NCBI RefSeq assembly: GCF_007301515.1
Contig: NZ_CP041666.1
Coordinates: 3,534,001-3,598,000, forward strand
From: Radiobacillus deserti
GTDB taxonomy: Bacteria > Bacillota > Bacilli > Bacillales > Amphibacillaceae
Direction of reading: 5' to 3'
DNA length: 64,000 nt
Positions 19,089-27,598 of this stretch are shown one piece after another. Numbering within the stretch: position 1 is the first letter of the stretch; the number at the start of each line of letters is the position of its first letter. Under the pieces are notes generated by a model. It was not told where the DNA came from, ran no database searches, and saw only the letters and a list, made by a program, of their open reading frames with translations. The translations under genes and the position numbers were made by a program.

Positions 19089-19691
19089 TTAGATTACTTC
19101 TATTTCAAAGTCCTCTTTAGTAAAGCCAAACTCTTCACGTTCCTTCTTTGTGAATAGTGACTCTTCACCTTCTGTAAACTTTTGCACTATTGTTTCTACC
19201 TTCATCACATCATATATTCCTTGTTCAATTGCCTCTATTATAACAGCATCCATCCTAGCTTCCTTAAACGATTTCCCTAATTTTTGGAGCAAAGTCTCAG
19301 TTTCAACCAATCCCAATTGCATTGATAATGCTATGCGGAATACTATACATGCTGGAACTTCTCTTGATCCATTTATGTATCTACTAAGGGTAGCTTCTTT
19401 AATTAAACTACGCCTTGATAAAGTAGCCTGCGTTACATTATTTTCGAACATTAATTTATTCAAATACTGACGAAAATCCCCCTCTTGAACATTAGTATTT
19501 CTTCTAACAGCATCTTCAAATCTCGAAAGACTCATTCTCGAAAACACATGCCCAAATCCTGTTTGTAAGTCTTCTTCAAATCTAATGTTACGTTTATATT
19601 CTATTCGGATTGCTTCTAGCTTTCTAATCATTTCACCGTTATCAATAAGAAGTTGAATATTCGTTAGAATTCGGTTCAATTTTATGCTCAT
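19089..19691 (-). CDS. XRE-family-like regulator, 200 aa
   Basis: The central part (about residues 75-140) is a helix-turn-helix of the XRE/Cro type: FRQYLNKLMFENNVTQATLS, then SLIKEATLSRYINGSREVPA. It is flanked by an N-terminal helical region (~70 aa) and a charged C-terminal region (~60 aa) rich in Glu/Lys. ATG follows GAGGTGATATAA. Probable DNA-binding regulator of the island; target unknown. It is downstream of the restriction endonuclease gene, separated by a strong hairpin, so probably a separate transcript. Confidence 0.7.
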   Translation of the reverse strand: MSIKLNRILTNIQLLIDNGEMIRKLEAIRIEYKRNIRFEEDLQTGFGHVFSRMSLSRFEDAVRRNTNVQEGDFRQYLNKLMFENNVTQATLSRRSLIKEATLSRYINGSREVPACIVFRIALSMQLGLVETETLLQKLGKSFKEARMDAVIIEAIEQGIYDVMKVETIVQKFTEGEESLFTKKEREEFGFTKEDFEIEVI

Positions 19692-20040
19692 TTATATCAC
19701 CTCTTAAAACAGAATAATATACCTACAATAATTAAAGTTTGCATCCTATCTCTTACACTATTATTATAATATCATTCTACAATCCCCAATATATGATTGC
19801 TCTGAAGTAAGAATATACAATACATAACTCTTAATAAACATAAGAAATTTGCTTTATTTTTAAGTACTATGAAAAAGTGTTCATAGCACTTAAAAATATG
19901 AGAGATTAGAGATAGGGTCTATTATAGAAGAACACACTATAACCCTTGAAGTATTTAATCCTCCCGTGAGACTTTCAATTTATATTTAGAACAATTCGAA
20001 TATCTTTATATTATAGTCTATCTCTAAATACAAACGACTT
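19692..20040. other. Gap between regulator and restriction gene
   Basis: Contains the terminator-like hairpin at 19857-19896 and, presumably, the promoter of the XRE-like gene. Nothing else is seen. Confidence 0.4.
19857..19896. terminator. Strong bidirectional hairpin after the restriction gene
   Basis: TTTTTAAGTACTATGAA pairs with TTCATAGCACTTAAAAA (one mismatch) around a 6-nt loop. With T-runs on both strands it should terminate the leftward restriction endonuclease transcript about 145 bp after its stop. Confidence 0.55.
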
Positions 20041-21093
20041 TTAGAACCTTATTTGCATTGTCAAACTAAACTCGAGTTCTCCACCTTCATTATGGACTAA
20101 TAAACCTGCACTGGTTCTTCCTGTACTTGGTGTGTCAAACTTGGTGTGATTATAAAGGTATTCTTTTAGCCTATTTCGATCGTAAATATGATAGCAAAGA
20201 ACTTCTGCATTTTCTTTCACTACAATATAACCTCCATTTGCTTCATCGAGGCCCGTCCATTCAGTAAGTGGAACCATCCCCAACGCAATTGCCACCAAAA
20301 ATTCTTGTACTTTATATTTAATGATACGTGGGTTTTCAGTTGGGTTATAATCTAAAAATGATTGTACAACTTCAGAAACTTTTTTACCTCTTACAAAATA
20401 CGATTCTAAGAAAATTTGTGAAATAATTTCAGGTAACCTGTAATCTATCATTTGTAAATTTTCCTTAAAAATGGTAGAAGGGACATCTTTATAAAGTAAA
20501 TCAATACCTAAATCACGAATTGCAGATATTCGATTCTTAATCTTGCTACTTCCTGAAAGAGAATTTATTCTATTCATTTCATTTTCAGAAATAGGAGCAG
20601 ATAGCTGATACTTTAAAACTGTCCCATTTGAAGCATTCAAGAGTGTAGGTTTGTTACCAAGATAGGATTTAATACTAAAAGAAAGAGTAGGTTCAAAACC
20701 AGTAACATCATCATGGATTTTTAAAATTATATCACCTTTTGTATCCGACCGTTCTTTAATTGAATTAATTTTGAGCTGCTCAATTATTGAGTTTATTTCC
20801 GGAATACTAAAAGTACCTGTACCTAATTGAATTTTTTCAATTAATATTTCCTCCATGCTCTCAAAAGTACTAATTGGAATAGTAATCTGAGTATTTTCAT
20901 ATTCAAATATAATTTGATTTGTTGATGAATCTCTATTATATTCAATATCACGCCTGATTGATGAAAGTATTTTATAATAGACATTTGGTACTTTATTCAT
21001 ACTTGAATCAGCAGCATATAGCTTTCCAGAAGCTAGGGTATGTAGAAAAACATAGAATTCTGACCATTCTCCTTTATTATATTTAAACTCCAT
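20041..21093 (-). CDS. HpaII-like type II restriction endonuclease
   Basis: 350 aa, the size of the HpaII family (recognition CCGG). The N-terminus KGEWSEFYVFLHTLASGKLY followed by AADSSMNKV is the family's opening. The catalytic region is KGDIILKIHD (119-128) with FSIKSYLGNKPTLLNAS (139-155): an Asp followed by S-x-K, the PD-(D/E)xK variant of this family. C-terminal WTGLDEANGGYIVVKENAE is also typical. ATG with GGAGG at seven bases. Its gene is divergent from a C5-cytosine methyltransferase with 147 bp between, forming a complete type II system. CCGG specificity is inferred from family membership. Confidence 0.85.
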   Translation of the reverse strand: MEFKYNKGEWSEFYVFLHTLASGKLYAADSSMNKVPNVYYKILSSIRRDIEYNRDSSTNQIIFEYENTQITIPISTFESMEEILIEKIQLGTGTFSIPEINSIIEQLKINSIKERSDTKGDIILKIHDDVTGFEPTLSFSIKSYLGNKPTLLNASNGTVLKYQLSAPISENEMNRINSLSGSSKIKNRISAIRDLGIDLLYKDVPSTIFKENLQMIDYRLPEIISQIFLESYFVRGKKVSEVVQSFLDYNPTENPRIIKYKVQEFLVAIALGMVPLTEWTGLDEANGGYIVVKENAEVLCYHIYDRNRLKEYLYNHTKFDTPSTGRTSAGLLVHNEGGELEFSLTMQIRF

Positions 21094-21116
21094 AATAGTA
21101 CCTCCATGTTTTTTAA

Positions 21117-21146
21117 TTTAATTATATCATTAATGATATAATTAAA
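21117..21146. promoter_or_regulatory. 30-bp perfect palindrome in the R/M intergenic region
   Basis: TTTAATTATATCAT-TA-ATGATATAATTAAA is a perfect 30-bp palindrome, 24 bp upstream of the restriction gene start. A dimeric regulator could bind here and control the restriction gene. The A/T composition also allows a -10-like TATAAT on either strand. Confidence 0.6.
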
Positions 21147-21158
21147 CCTATACGGTCA

Positions 21159-21193
21159 TTTTTTTGATTTTTCAAATTGAAAAATCAAAAAAA
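21159..21193. promoter_or_regulatory. 17-bp-arm inverted repeat, operator candidate for the methyltransferase
   Basis: Two arms with core TTGATTTTTCAA / TTGAAAAATCAA are separated by one base and extended by T5/A5 to 17 bp each. It sits 47 bp upstream of the methyltransferase start, between divergent genes. The methyltransferase has an N-terminal ribbon-helix-helix-like segment, so autoregulation at this site is a reasonable guess. Confidence 0.55.
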
Positions 21194-21240
21194 AACATGT
21201 ATAGTTATAGGACTAGGGTTCTTATAAAGGAGAATGAAAA

Positions 21241-22389
21241 ATGAGAGGCGGATTCAGAGAAGGTGCTGGGAGAAAATCAAAAAAAACAAGAAAAATAGCA
21301 GCGAATGTATATTTGCCCCTAGAACTTTATGAGAAAATAGGAAAATTAGAAATAAATAACTGTTCCAGTTTTAGTAAAAAGTGTGTTTACTTATTAGCAA
21401 ATGCAATAGAGAATTCTAATAAAGAGGAATTAGAGATGAATGATAAACTAAGATTTATAGATTTATTTGCAGGTATAGGTGGTATAAGAATAGGATTTGA
21501 AGATAAAAATACCACTGGAGTTTTTAGTTCAGAATGGGATAAATTTGCTCAGAAGACTTATGAAGCTAACTATGGGGAAAGACCTCATGGAGATATAACT
21601 CAGATTAAAGTAGAAGATATCCCTGAACACGATGTCTTACTAGCAGGTTTTCCTTGCCAACCATTTTCAATGATTGGGAAAAGGGAAGGTTTTAAGCACG
21701 AAACACAAGGTAACCTTTTTTTTGATGTTCTGAGGATAATGTCCCACCACATGCCCAAAATGTTCCTGTTGGAGAATGTACAAGGTCTGCTGACTATCCA
21801 AAATGGGGAAGCATTTAATTTGATTATTAAATCCCTAGAAGATTTGGGTTATAACGTTTTTTATGAGGTCCTTGATGCACAAAACTTTGGGTTACCCCAA
21901 ATTAGAAAACGTGTTATTATTATTGGTTTTAGAAATGATTTAAAAATTAAAGATTTTAAATTCCCACAAGGGAACCCTGATTTCCGAAAAAATATTTGTG
22001 AAATTTTAGAAAACAATCCTGAAGGTTATTCCATCTCTGAACATCTTCAAAAAAGTTATTTGTTTAAGAAAGATGATGGGAAACCGCAAATTGTTGATAA
22101 TCATTCTAAAATTCAAGTAAAAACCCTAGTTGCATCTTATCATAAAATCCAACGTTTAACAGGAACTTTTGTTAAAGGCGGAAGTACTGGGATTAGGCTT
22201 TTCTCAGAATTAGAGTGTAAAAGATTAATGGGATTTCCTGATGACTTTAAAGTACCTGTTTCCAGAACACAAATGTATAGACAATTTGGAAATTCCGTAG
22301 CTGTTCCTATGATCAAGGCAGTGGCTGATGAAATGAAGGCAGTTTATTATAATTCAATCAAAAATAAAGAAGTCTATACGAAAGTATAG
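21241..22389 (+). CDS. C5-cytosine DNA methyltransferase with N-terminal DNA-binding extension
   Basis: 382 aa. Residues 72-83 are motif I (FIDLFAGIGGIR), 137-143 motif IV with catalytic Cys139 (FPCQPFS), 176-182 motif VI (LLENVQG), and RLFSELECKRLMGFPDDF plus FGNSVAVPM are the C-terminal motifs IX and X. The first ~65 residues are not part of the methyltransferase fold: RGGFREGAGRKSKKTRK then ANVYLPLELYEKIGKLE and SSFSKKCVYLLANAIEN resemble a ribbon-helix-helix DNA-binding domain. Fused regulatory heads are known in other methyltransferases. It pairs with the divergent HpaII-like endonuclease and should protect CCGG (inferred). ATG after AAAGGAG. Confidence 0.9.
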   Translation: MRGGFREGAGRKSKKTRKIAANVYLPLELYEKIGKLEINNCSSFSKKCVYLLANAIENSNKEELEMNDKLRFIDLFAGIGGIRIGFEDKNTTGVFSSEWDKFAQKTYEANYGERPHGDITQIKVEDIPEHDVLLAGFPCQPFSMIGKREGFKHETQGNLFFDVLRIMSHHMPKMFLLENVQGLLTIQNGEAFNLIIKSLEDLGYNVFYEVLDAQNFGLPQIRKRVIIIGFRNDLKIKDFKFPQGNPDFRKNICEILENNPEGYSISEHLQKSYLFKKDDGKPQIVDNHSKIQVKTLVASYHKIQRLTGTFVKGGSTGIRLFSELECKRLMGFPDDFKVPVSRTQMYRQFGNSVAVPMIKAVADEMKAVYYNSIKNKEVYTKV

Positions 22390-22397
22390 ACTTTTTT
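22371..22397 (+). terminator. Terminator overlapping the methyltransferase stop
   Basis: AGTCTATAC-GAAA-GTATAGACT followed by TTTTTT: a 9-bp stem with a GAAA tetraloop and a T-run. The stop codon lies inside the stem. Confidence 0.85.
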
Positions 22398-22633
22398 GAT
22401 TTCAAAATAGTAACAATCTATCTCCTTCCCATCAGTGGACAAAAGAATCAGCGTATATCCACTCCAAGTTCATTTATAAAGTTAGAATATATCGAACTAT
22501 TTTCTTCAATGAGAAAGCCTTATCAACGGTTCTCGCAAATGTAAATTCTGATAGGATAGGATTGTATTAAATAATCAAAGTAATGTATAGTCTATTCCTA
22601 TTTACCATATATTTTTCATAATTCAGCTAAACA

Positions 22634-22681
22634 AAAAAGGCTACTGCAGCCTTTAAGAAGCTATTTTACAGTAGTCTTTTA
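22634..22681 (-). terminator. Terminator after the XRE regulator gene
   Basis: AAAGGCTACTG and CAGTAGTCTTT pair (with small mismatches) and the minus strand continues GCCTTTTTTG. It is about 15 bp past the stop of the leftward regulator gene. The remaining part of 22390-22633 shows no gene. Confidence 0.5.
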
Positions 22682-22695
22682 TTTATTATTCCCAA

Positions 22696-22962
22696 TTAAC
22701 CAGCATTACTCTCCTTTGACACAATCTCCTGCAAATACATATAGATATCCTCCATTGACCACAATGATATTAAAATTTTCATCCTTGTTTCTAATTCGGG
22801 AAATCTTTTGTTTTTTTCTATTCGCCAAATATAGGATGGTGAGTAACCAACGATTTCAGACAAATCCTGTAATGAAAGATGGTGTTCTAAACGGTAATCT
22901 CGCAAAAGTCCCCCAAAATCCCCAATTGCAGTATTAATCCTATCCATTCCTTTATTGCTCAT
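22696..22962 (-). CDS. XRE-family helix-turn-helix regulator, 88 aa
   Basis: A compact one-domain regulator: GGLLRDYRLEHHLSLQDLSE followed by IVGYSPSYIWRIEKNKR is a textbook XRE helix-turn-helix (residues about 18-55), then a short helical tail. ATG with AGGAGGAG. Divergent from the gene at 23148 with 185 bp between, the usual layout of a repressor and its target. Confidence 0.8.
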   Translation of the reverse strand: MSNKGMDRINTAIGDFGGLLRDYRLEHHLSLQDLSEIVGYSPSYIWRIEKNKRFPELETRMKILISLWSMEDIYMYLQEIVSKESNAG

Positions 22963-23147
22963 TTCTTTCTCCTCCTATTTTTATTACTGGTATGTGCCCA
23001 GTACCTTCTGTTTTGGTTAACCTCTTATTATAAGCAAGTAAGTCACTCTCCATAACTATCAAAATGTAAATATGGAATATTTCTTTTCTATGAATCTACT
23101 ATAGAGATATAAAGAAAAAGTCATAAAAAACTAAAGGAGTGATGTAA

Positions 23148-23378
23148 ATGAGTCCAGACGAATTCATGAGTTTATCGATTAACGAAAGGCTAAAGACTGT
23201 GAACAAAATGCTAGAAAAAGAGGAGAAGGACCATTTGAGGAACGTAAGTAAGAAGGTAGGAATTCCATACTCAGCCTTCACAAAAATTATGCGAGAGAGT
23301 GGTAGTTACCAATACAACCAAACTAGCAAGAAATATGAGAAACTACTGAGCTTAGAGGAATATGAACAATATCTATAA
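23148..23378 (+). CDS. Putative DNA-binding protein, N-terminal part (in-frame stop)
   Basis: 76 aa starting MSPDEFMSLSINERLKTVNK after AAAGGAG. KDHLRNVSKKVGIPYSAFTK is helix-turn-helix-like. The frame stops at TAA (23376-23378) but stays open beyond it, in the same phase, to 23696, where a clearly related-looking C-terminal part follows. It is therefore probably the first half of a ~180-aa gene interrupted by a nonsense codon, or the two parts are translated separately. Confidence 0.6.
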   Translation: MSPDEFMSLSINERLKTVNKMLEKEEKDHLRNVSKKVGIPYSAFTKIMRESGSYQYNQTSKKYEKLLSLEEYEQYL

Positions 23379-23414
23379 TTAGCTACAAATAAAGCTGATA
23401 AAACTAACGAAACG

Positions 23415-23696
23415 TTGAGTTTCCTTGAAGAACATTTAGATGAACTGAAAAAACTATTGGTGATACAGCAAATTCAGTTGATTTTGGACTCTGAAGTATA
23501 TGACCCTACATGCAGCACAGTAACCAAATCATTCCAAGTCAATGCAAACATTTATAATCAGTTCACAGAGTTATGTTCAACACAATTTCCTCATCTCCGC
23601 CAAAAAGATCTCGTGAGTCAATGTTTATTTGATTTTGTCAAGAGGTTTCAAAACACCCACCCTGATAAATCAGGGTGGGTCCTTTATTATCATTAG
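23415..23696 (+). CDS. C-terminal part of the same protein, TTG start
   Basis: Same reading phase as the preceding gene, 36 bp after its stop. The product has a coiled-coil-like start (LEEHLDELKKLLVIQQIQLI) and then TKSFQVNANIYNQFTELCST, a ribbon-helix-helix-like segment followed by helices (LVSQCLFDFVKRFQ). The TTG at 23415 has no evident ribosome binding site, so separate translation is doubtful and the piece is probably the back half of an interrupted gene. Confidence 0.45.
   Translation: MSFLEEHLDELKKLLVIQQIQLILDSEVYDPTCSTVTKSFQVNANIYNQFTELCSTQFPHLRQKDLVSQCLFDFVKRFQNTHPDKSGWVLYYH
23655..23686. terminator. Strong terminator between converging genes
   Basis: ACCCACCCTGA-TAAA-TCAGGGTGGGT followed by CCTTTATT: an 11-bp perfect GC-rich stem. 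It overlaps the last codons of the plus-strand gene and probably serves the minus-strand nuclease-like gene too. Confidence 0.8.
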
Positions 23697-23710
23697 TGCA
23701 TAATTTCCTG

Positions 23711-24715
23711 TTAACCTCTATCTTTAGTATCTTTAGCTTGACTAATGTCTTTTATTTTTCCTCCGTAAATATATGGTGAAAAGAAAAAAATAAATTTTTC
23801 AAACACCTCAGCGAGTTGACCGGCTATAACAGGAATGTTGTATCCATCTGACTCTATGCTATAGTTAATTGTTCTTTTATCATCTCTAAAGTAAATAGTG
23901 GGACTAATACTCTTCCTTAGAAGTTCTTCCTTTTCACAAAAGTGCTGGTATGCACTTGATAAACATCGTTCAAAACGAATTCCTATAACAACAGCCTTTC
24001 GTTTCTTACTCGGTATTGAGCAAAAGTATGTTATATTTCCTATTCCTGCTCCAAATGTTAATTGTTTACTATATTTCAAATCTTTTTTACTGTAGTGAAA
24101 ACTTAAAAAATTTGGTACTTTACGACAAAATGTTTCCATAAGGTATTTTTTAATATCATAATCACTTTCGAAATCAAAACTATTTCCCCCAACATAGGTC
24201 CTACCAAGATGTGTATCAGGCATCCATAAGTAGTCATCAACCACCTTCAACTTTTCCTCAATTTCATTAATGGAATCCAGTTTATCCCAGATATCTAATG
24301 GATAGCAAGTATTCAAAGACGCAATGCGTTTTTTCACATCTGGTTGAAGCTCTATGGCATAAAAATTTATATACTTATGTGGGCTATCTTGAAGTAATTG
24401 CTTTATTCCATCAATGTGTTTCTGTTGGAACTTTTCCGCAATCCAAAGTACATATCCCTCGGAGATATTGTTGATTAATGGAGTTACCTTATCCATTTGA
24501 TGATTGTAACTATCTGAAGGCCCTACTTGATTTTCAATGAATATTTCGATTCTTCTTTCAGAATTAATCGCATAAAGATCTATTCGCTTTTTTCCAACAC
24601 TTTCTTCAATTTTTATCCCCTCAATAGAAATTCCAATTAGCTCTTCTATCACCTTTTTATTCTTTTTCAAATAAAGCGTTAAAATGACTTCCTCTTTTCT
24701 ACCTCCTATACTCAT
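23711..24715 (-). CDS. PD-(D/E)xK nuclease-like protein, 334 aa
   Basis: The N-terminal third has VGKKRIDLYA followed by RIEIFIENQVGPSDSYNH (Asp, then E-x-Q), the pattern of PD-(D/E)xK-type nuclease folds as in the DUF4268-like proteins with IENQ ... SDHxH. The C-terminal two thirds are mixed alpha/beta without a recognised motif. The start codon overlaps the stop of the upstream XRE-type gene by four bases, so the two are translationally coupled. The layout (small XRE controller plus nuclease) resembles restriction modules with a C protein, but no methyltransferase is directly attached. Nuclease function is inferred. Confidence 0.65.
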   Translation of the reverse strand: MSIGGRKEEVILTLYLKKNKKVIEELIGISIEGIKIEESVGKKRIDLYAINSERRIEIFIENQVGPSDSYNHQMDKVTPLINNISEGYVLWIAEKFQQKHIDGIKQLLQDSPHKYINFYAIELQPDVKKRIASLNTCYPLDIWDKLDSINEIEEKLKVVDDYLWMPDTHLGRTYVGGNSFDFESDYDIKKYLMETFCRKVPNFLSFHYSKKDLKYSKQLTFGAGIGNITYFCSIPSKKRKAVVIGIRFERCLSSAYQHFCEKEELLRKSISPTIYFRDDKRTINYSIESDGYNIPVIAGQLAEVFEKFIFFFSPYIYGGKIKDISQAKDTKDRG

Positions 24716-24966
24716 TTTGCCAATTCCTTTTCTTTAGATTGTAATTTAGTAACCAGTTGATATAAAGGCATATCCAACACTTTTGCTATATTCCAAACCT
24801 TATCCAAAGTTGGTGTCTTTCTTGTTCCATTTTTCAACCTTGAAAGTAGCCCCCCTGTCACTCCCGCTTCAGTTGCTAATTTGTTTTGGCTAATACCTTT
24901 CTTTTTACGATAATGCTCAACTAATTCTACAAAAACTTCAGTTATTTCCTCTGGACTCATTTTCAT
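24712..24966 (-). CDS. XRE-family regulator coupled to the nuclease-like gene
   Basis: 84 aa from the ATG at 24966, chosen for its AAGGAG; an ATG at 24999 is in frame but has no site. HYRKKKGISQNKLATEAGVT followed by GGLLSRLKNGTRKTPTLDKV is the HTH. Overlaps the downstream gene start by 4 bp. Likely regulator of the pair. Confidence 0.8.
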   Translation of the reverse strand: MKMSPEEITEVFVELVEHYRKKKGISQNKLATEAGVTGGLLSRLKNGTRKTPTLDKVWNIAKVLDMPLYQLVTKLQSKEKELAK

Positions 24967-24999
24967 GATCTCTCCTTCGTGATGTATTGACTGTTTCAA

Positions 25000-25745
25000 A
25001 ACATAGCATTTCCCGTGAAGGCGGTCTCTATCAACAACTTATTATTATGTGCGGTAAGAGGCTCTTTTATACCATTTCTTATAGTCAAAAGAAAAACTAT
25101 AGTTGTTATAATATTCAGTTAATAAACTTTACTCAACTGTCTATATAAGGAGATAATCTAACATACTTATACAGGTAGATGAGCAAATAAAGGGACGTTA
25201 ATTTATTCAGGTCATCCAAAAACCACCCTTCTGCTTTGTTCGAGCCTTTTGGGTGGTTTTCTCTTTAGATTTACTACACTCAACCCCATTGGAAAATTCC
25301 AGGGATAGATAGAGAGAAAGAGTGATACTAAACCACTTTTCACCTACCTTTATCGCAACATCTGGAGAGTGCTTATTGAATTGTAAATTCATACTGGAAT
25401 GAATCTTTTGGACTTGGTCTATGTCCTTGTATGGCATTTTCGTTTCAAGGAAAGCTCTTATGAGATTGCACGATGACTTATCTATTTATATTACAAGTTT
25501 AATTATCAAGAGTGATTGTGTAGGATGACAAAAAATGAATATATTCGCTGGAAGAGCTGGATATAACTATATGATCTTTTACAGGGAACTATACGGTCGG
25601 CGTCAAAAATAAAGAATAGTAACATTATGACATACATCTAGCCTAAGAAAGAAGGTGGGAAAATGATTGATATTTTTCATGTTTCTATGTTTAGGTTGAT
25701 TAGAAAATTCTAAAGAGTAGAATTAAAACAAAGAGGAGGATATAC
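25000..25745. other. Regulatory/non-coding stretch with a terminator
   Basis: Contains the terminator at 25217-25260. The open frame on the minus strand over 25207-25437 has no ribosome binding site and its end is the terminator hairpin, so I do not call it. No other gene is seen; promoters of the flanking genes should lie here. Confidence 0.4.
25217..25260. terminator. Bidirectional terminator
   Basis: CAAAAACCACCC ... GGGTGGTTTT: a 10-11 bp stem with A and T runs on both sides and a loop of about 22 nt. Confidence 0.65.
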
Positions 25746-25976
25746 GTGACAGATAATAATAATGATTCATCTAAAACACTTAAAACGGAAAAAATAAACA
25801 ATCCAGATCGTAAATTCGCATGGATGGATAAATATATAAAGCAGACTGGAAATGTGGCTAGGATGGAAGCCAAGAAAAATGGAACATACATTATATACGA
25901 AAAGGATGGACAATTGGTGAAAGAATATCCTGACGGTAAAATCCTACCTTTAAAAGATAAAAGTCAAGATGAGTAA
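25746..25976 (+). CDS. Small hydrophilic protein, 76 aa
   Basis: GTG start with AAAGAGGAGGA seven bases upstream. The product starts MTDNNNDSSKTLKTEKINNP, contains MDKYIKQTGNVARMEAKKNG and TYIIYEKDGQLVKEYPDG, and ends DKSQDE. It is highly charged, without membrane segments or recognisable motif; the C-terminal half looks like a small beta-sheet. Function unknown. Confidence 0.6.
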   Translation: MTDNNNDSSKTLKTEKINNPDRKFAWMDKYIKQTGNVARMEAKKNGTYIIYEKDGQLVKEYPDGKILPLKDKSQDE

Positions 25977-26016
25977 ATGATCTTCGTGATACTCTCTTTT
26001 AAAGAGGAAAGCTGCT

Positions 26017-26047
26017 AGGGATGAAATGTAATATAAATTTCATCCCT
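26017..26047. terminator. Terminator between converging genes
   Basis: AGGGATGAAAT / ATTTCATCCCT is a perfect 11-bp stem with a 9-nt loop, followed by TTCC. It separates the 76-aa gene from the Rep-like gene. Confidence 0.6.
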
Positions 26048-26101
26048 TTCCAGTATTGATGTAGAATTTAAAATCATTCCTAAAAATGCTACTATTACAA
26101 A

Positions 26102-27082
26102 TTACCATGGAAAGTCATTCAGAGGGTTTTTCAGAAGAGAGGGGGCCTTTGGGTAATTCTTCGGTATCAATATTGTATTAATGCCTACTTCACTGAGTAA
26201 TGCCAAGCGACTATTGTAAGTACCTTTTGACATCTTTTTATTCTTCAAGGGGGTATTAACGTTGTGGCTGCTAATTTGCTTGAGGAAATCAATTAGCTTT
26301 AATTTGTTTTGATTGGATAAAGAGGAATGTTTCAGCTTTTTTCTTACTTCGTCGATCTTGTAGAAATCTCCAGGATGGTAGATTTGCGACATATATTTTC
26401 GGAAATACTCTTTATAAACCACATCTTTCATATATTCTCCAAGTTTTCTCGGGCGTTGAACATTTATACTTTTCTTCTCCATATAATAGGAATGGTTCTC
26501 CATTACATGTACCTCAAAACGAACAATATCTTTTTCATAACTTTCTATTCTTTCTCCTTTATCAATCCTTTCCTCTTCCTTGAGATAGACTATACTTTCA
26601 ACCGACTTCGATGAATGATAAACTGTGGTTTTATATGGCACAAACACACCATGTTCTATCTTTCCTAAATATTTCTTCTGGAATTTATATGACTTTGTTA
26701 GTTTTTTATACAAATCTACCAACAACATACGATGATTCTTGTCTTTGATCAAAACATCATATCTGAAGTCAATTCGAAGTAAAGTATGGTTACTGTAATG
26801 GCTAGAATGTCCAACAACATGCCAAAGTATATATCTTATTTCTTTCTCTAGTGATATATAGTCGTCTTCAGTAATGTCGGGGTTTCCTAATAGTTCTATT
26901 GCATCCACAACCATATACAACTTCCATTGTCCATTTCCTGAATTAGAAATACTCATTGTAACTCCCGGAAACATCCCTTCAAAGCATTCGTTAACCTGTG
27001 TATATTTGATATTTAGTCTCCTTTGTAAATCTTGTACTTCCTCATAGTGAAGTAAAAATAGCATTTTAAACGTATGGATCAT
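26102..27082 (-). CDS. Putative replication initiation protein, 326 aa
   Basis: Resembles the phage/plasmid replication proteins of the gene II/X type: RIDFRYDVLIKDKNHR, TTVYHSSKSVESIVYLKEEE and IVRFEVHVMENH are the conserved blocks (paired Asp, a strand with VYxSKS, and the RFEVH strand). The C-terminal part is helical and basic. ATG with GGAGGAACC. Known: such proteins start replication on small circular elements. Inferred: the island may replicate as a circle after excision. The upstream 500 bp, with palindromes, would be the place for an origin. Family assignment is moderate. Confidence 0.6.
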   Translation of the reverse strand: MIHTFKMLFLLHYEEVQDLQRRLNIKYTQVNECFEGMFPGVTMSISNSGNGQWKLYMVVDAIELLGNPDITEDDYISLEKEIRYILWHVVGHSSHYSNHTLLRIDFRYDVLIKDKNHRMLLVDLYKKLTKSYKFQKKYLGKIEHGVFVPYKTTVYHSSKSVESIVYLKEEERIDKGERIESYEKDIVRFEVHVMENHSYYMEKKSINVQRPRKLGEYMKDVVYKEYFRKYMSQIYHPGDFYKIDEVRKKLKHSSLSNQNKLKLIDFLKQISSHNVNTPLKNKKMSKGTYNSRLALLSEVGINTILIPKNYPKAPSLLKNPLNDFPW

Positions 27083-27598
27083 TTTGGTTCCTCCTTGGTT
27101 AACCTTGGGAAACAGAAAACCCTTATGTATCAGGGGGTTAACTATATATTTTTGTTCCCAATCCGATTATATTTATTTGTCTTACCACCTCCCCAAAATG
27201 AGGGAAGGTTCAACATAGTAATTCTTTCATTTGATTGGCTTGTCGATACGAATATCATATCTTGTATGCAATCTTCGTAATACTTTTTAATGTCCTACCT
27301 TGTTCTAGCTTATATTTGGATTAATTACGGTACCGTGAAGAGTCTTGACAATTTGTCAACTCAGGGGCAATTTTCCATGATATGCTAGAGATGTAGTTTT
27401 AAAAAAAAGCAACTACACCACCCACAAACATCTACACTCCATATTTATCTTCTAACTATTGCTCCTTCAGAAAAACCTTGAACTCATCATTCACCCTTCA
27501 TCCTTATACTTACAACTCACCCTTTGTTTTAAATTCCTGCCCAAAAAACCTCACAGTTCACAACCAAAGAAACTACAACAAATTGGAGGCATACCCCT
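27083..27598. other. Intergenic region with palindromes between Rep-like and recombinase operons
   Basis: Divergent promoter region. It contains the perfect 15-bp palindrome TTGACAATTTGTCAA at 27344-27358, an imperfect hairpin (ACCTCCCC ... GAGGGAAGGT) at about 27184-27209, and an A/C-rich tract to 27580. Candidate operator, replication origin or promoter elements; no gene is seen. Confidence 0.45.

Noticed and set aside
25207..25437. Minus-strand ORF of 76 aa
   Set aside because: No ribosome binding site; its end is a bidirectional terminator hairpin.
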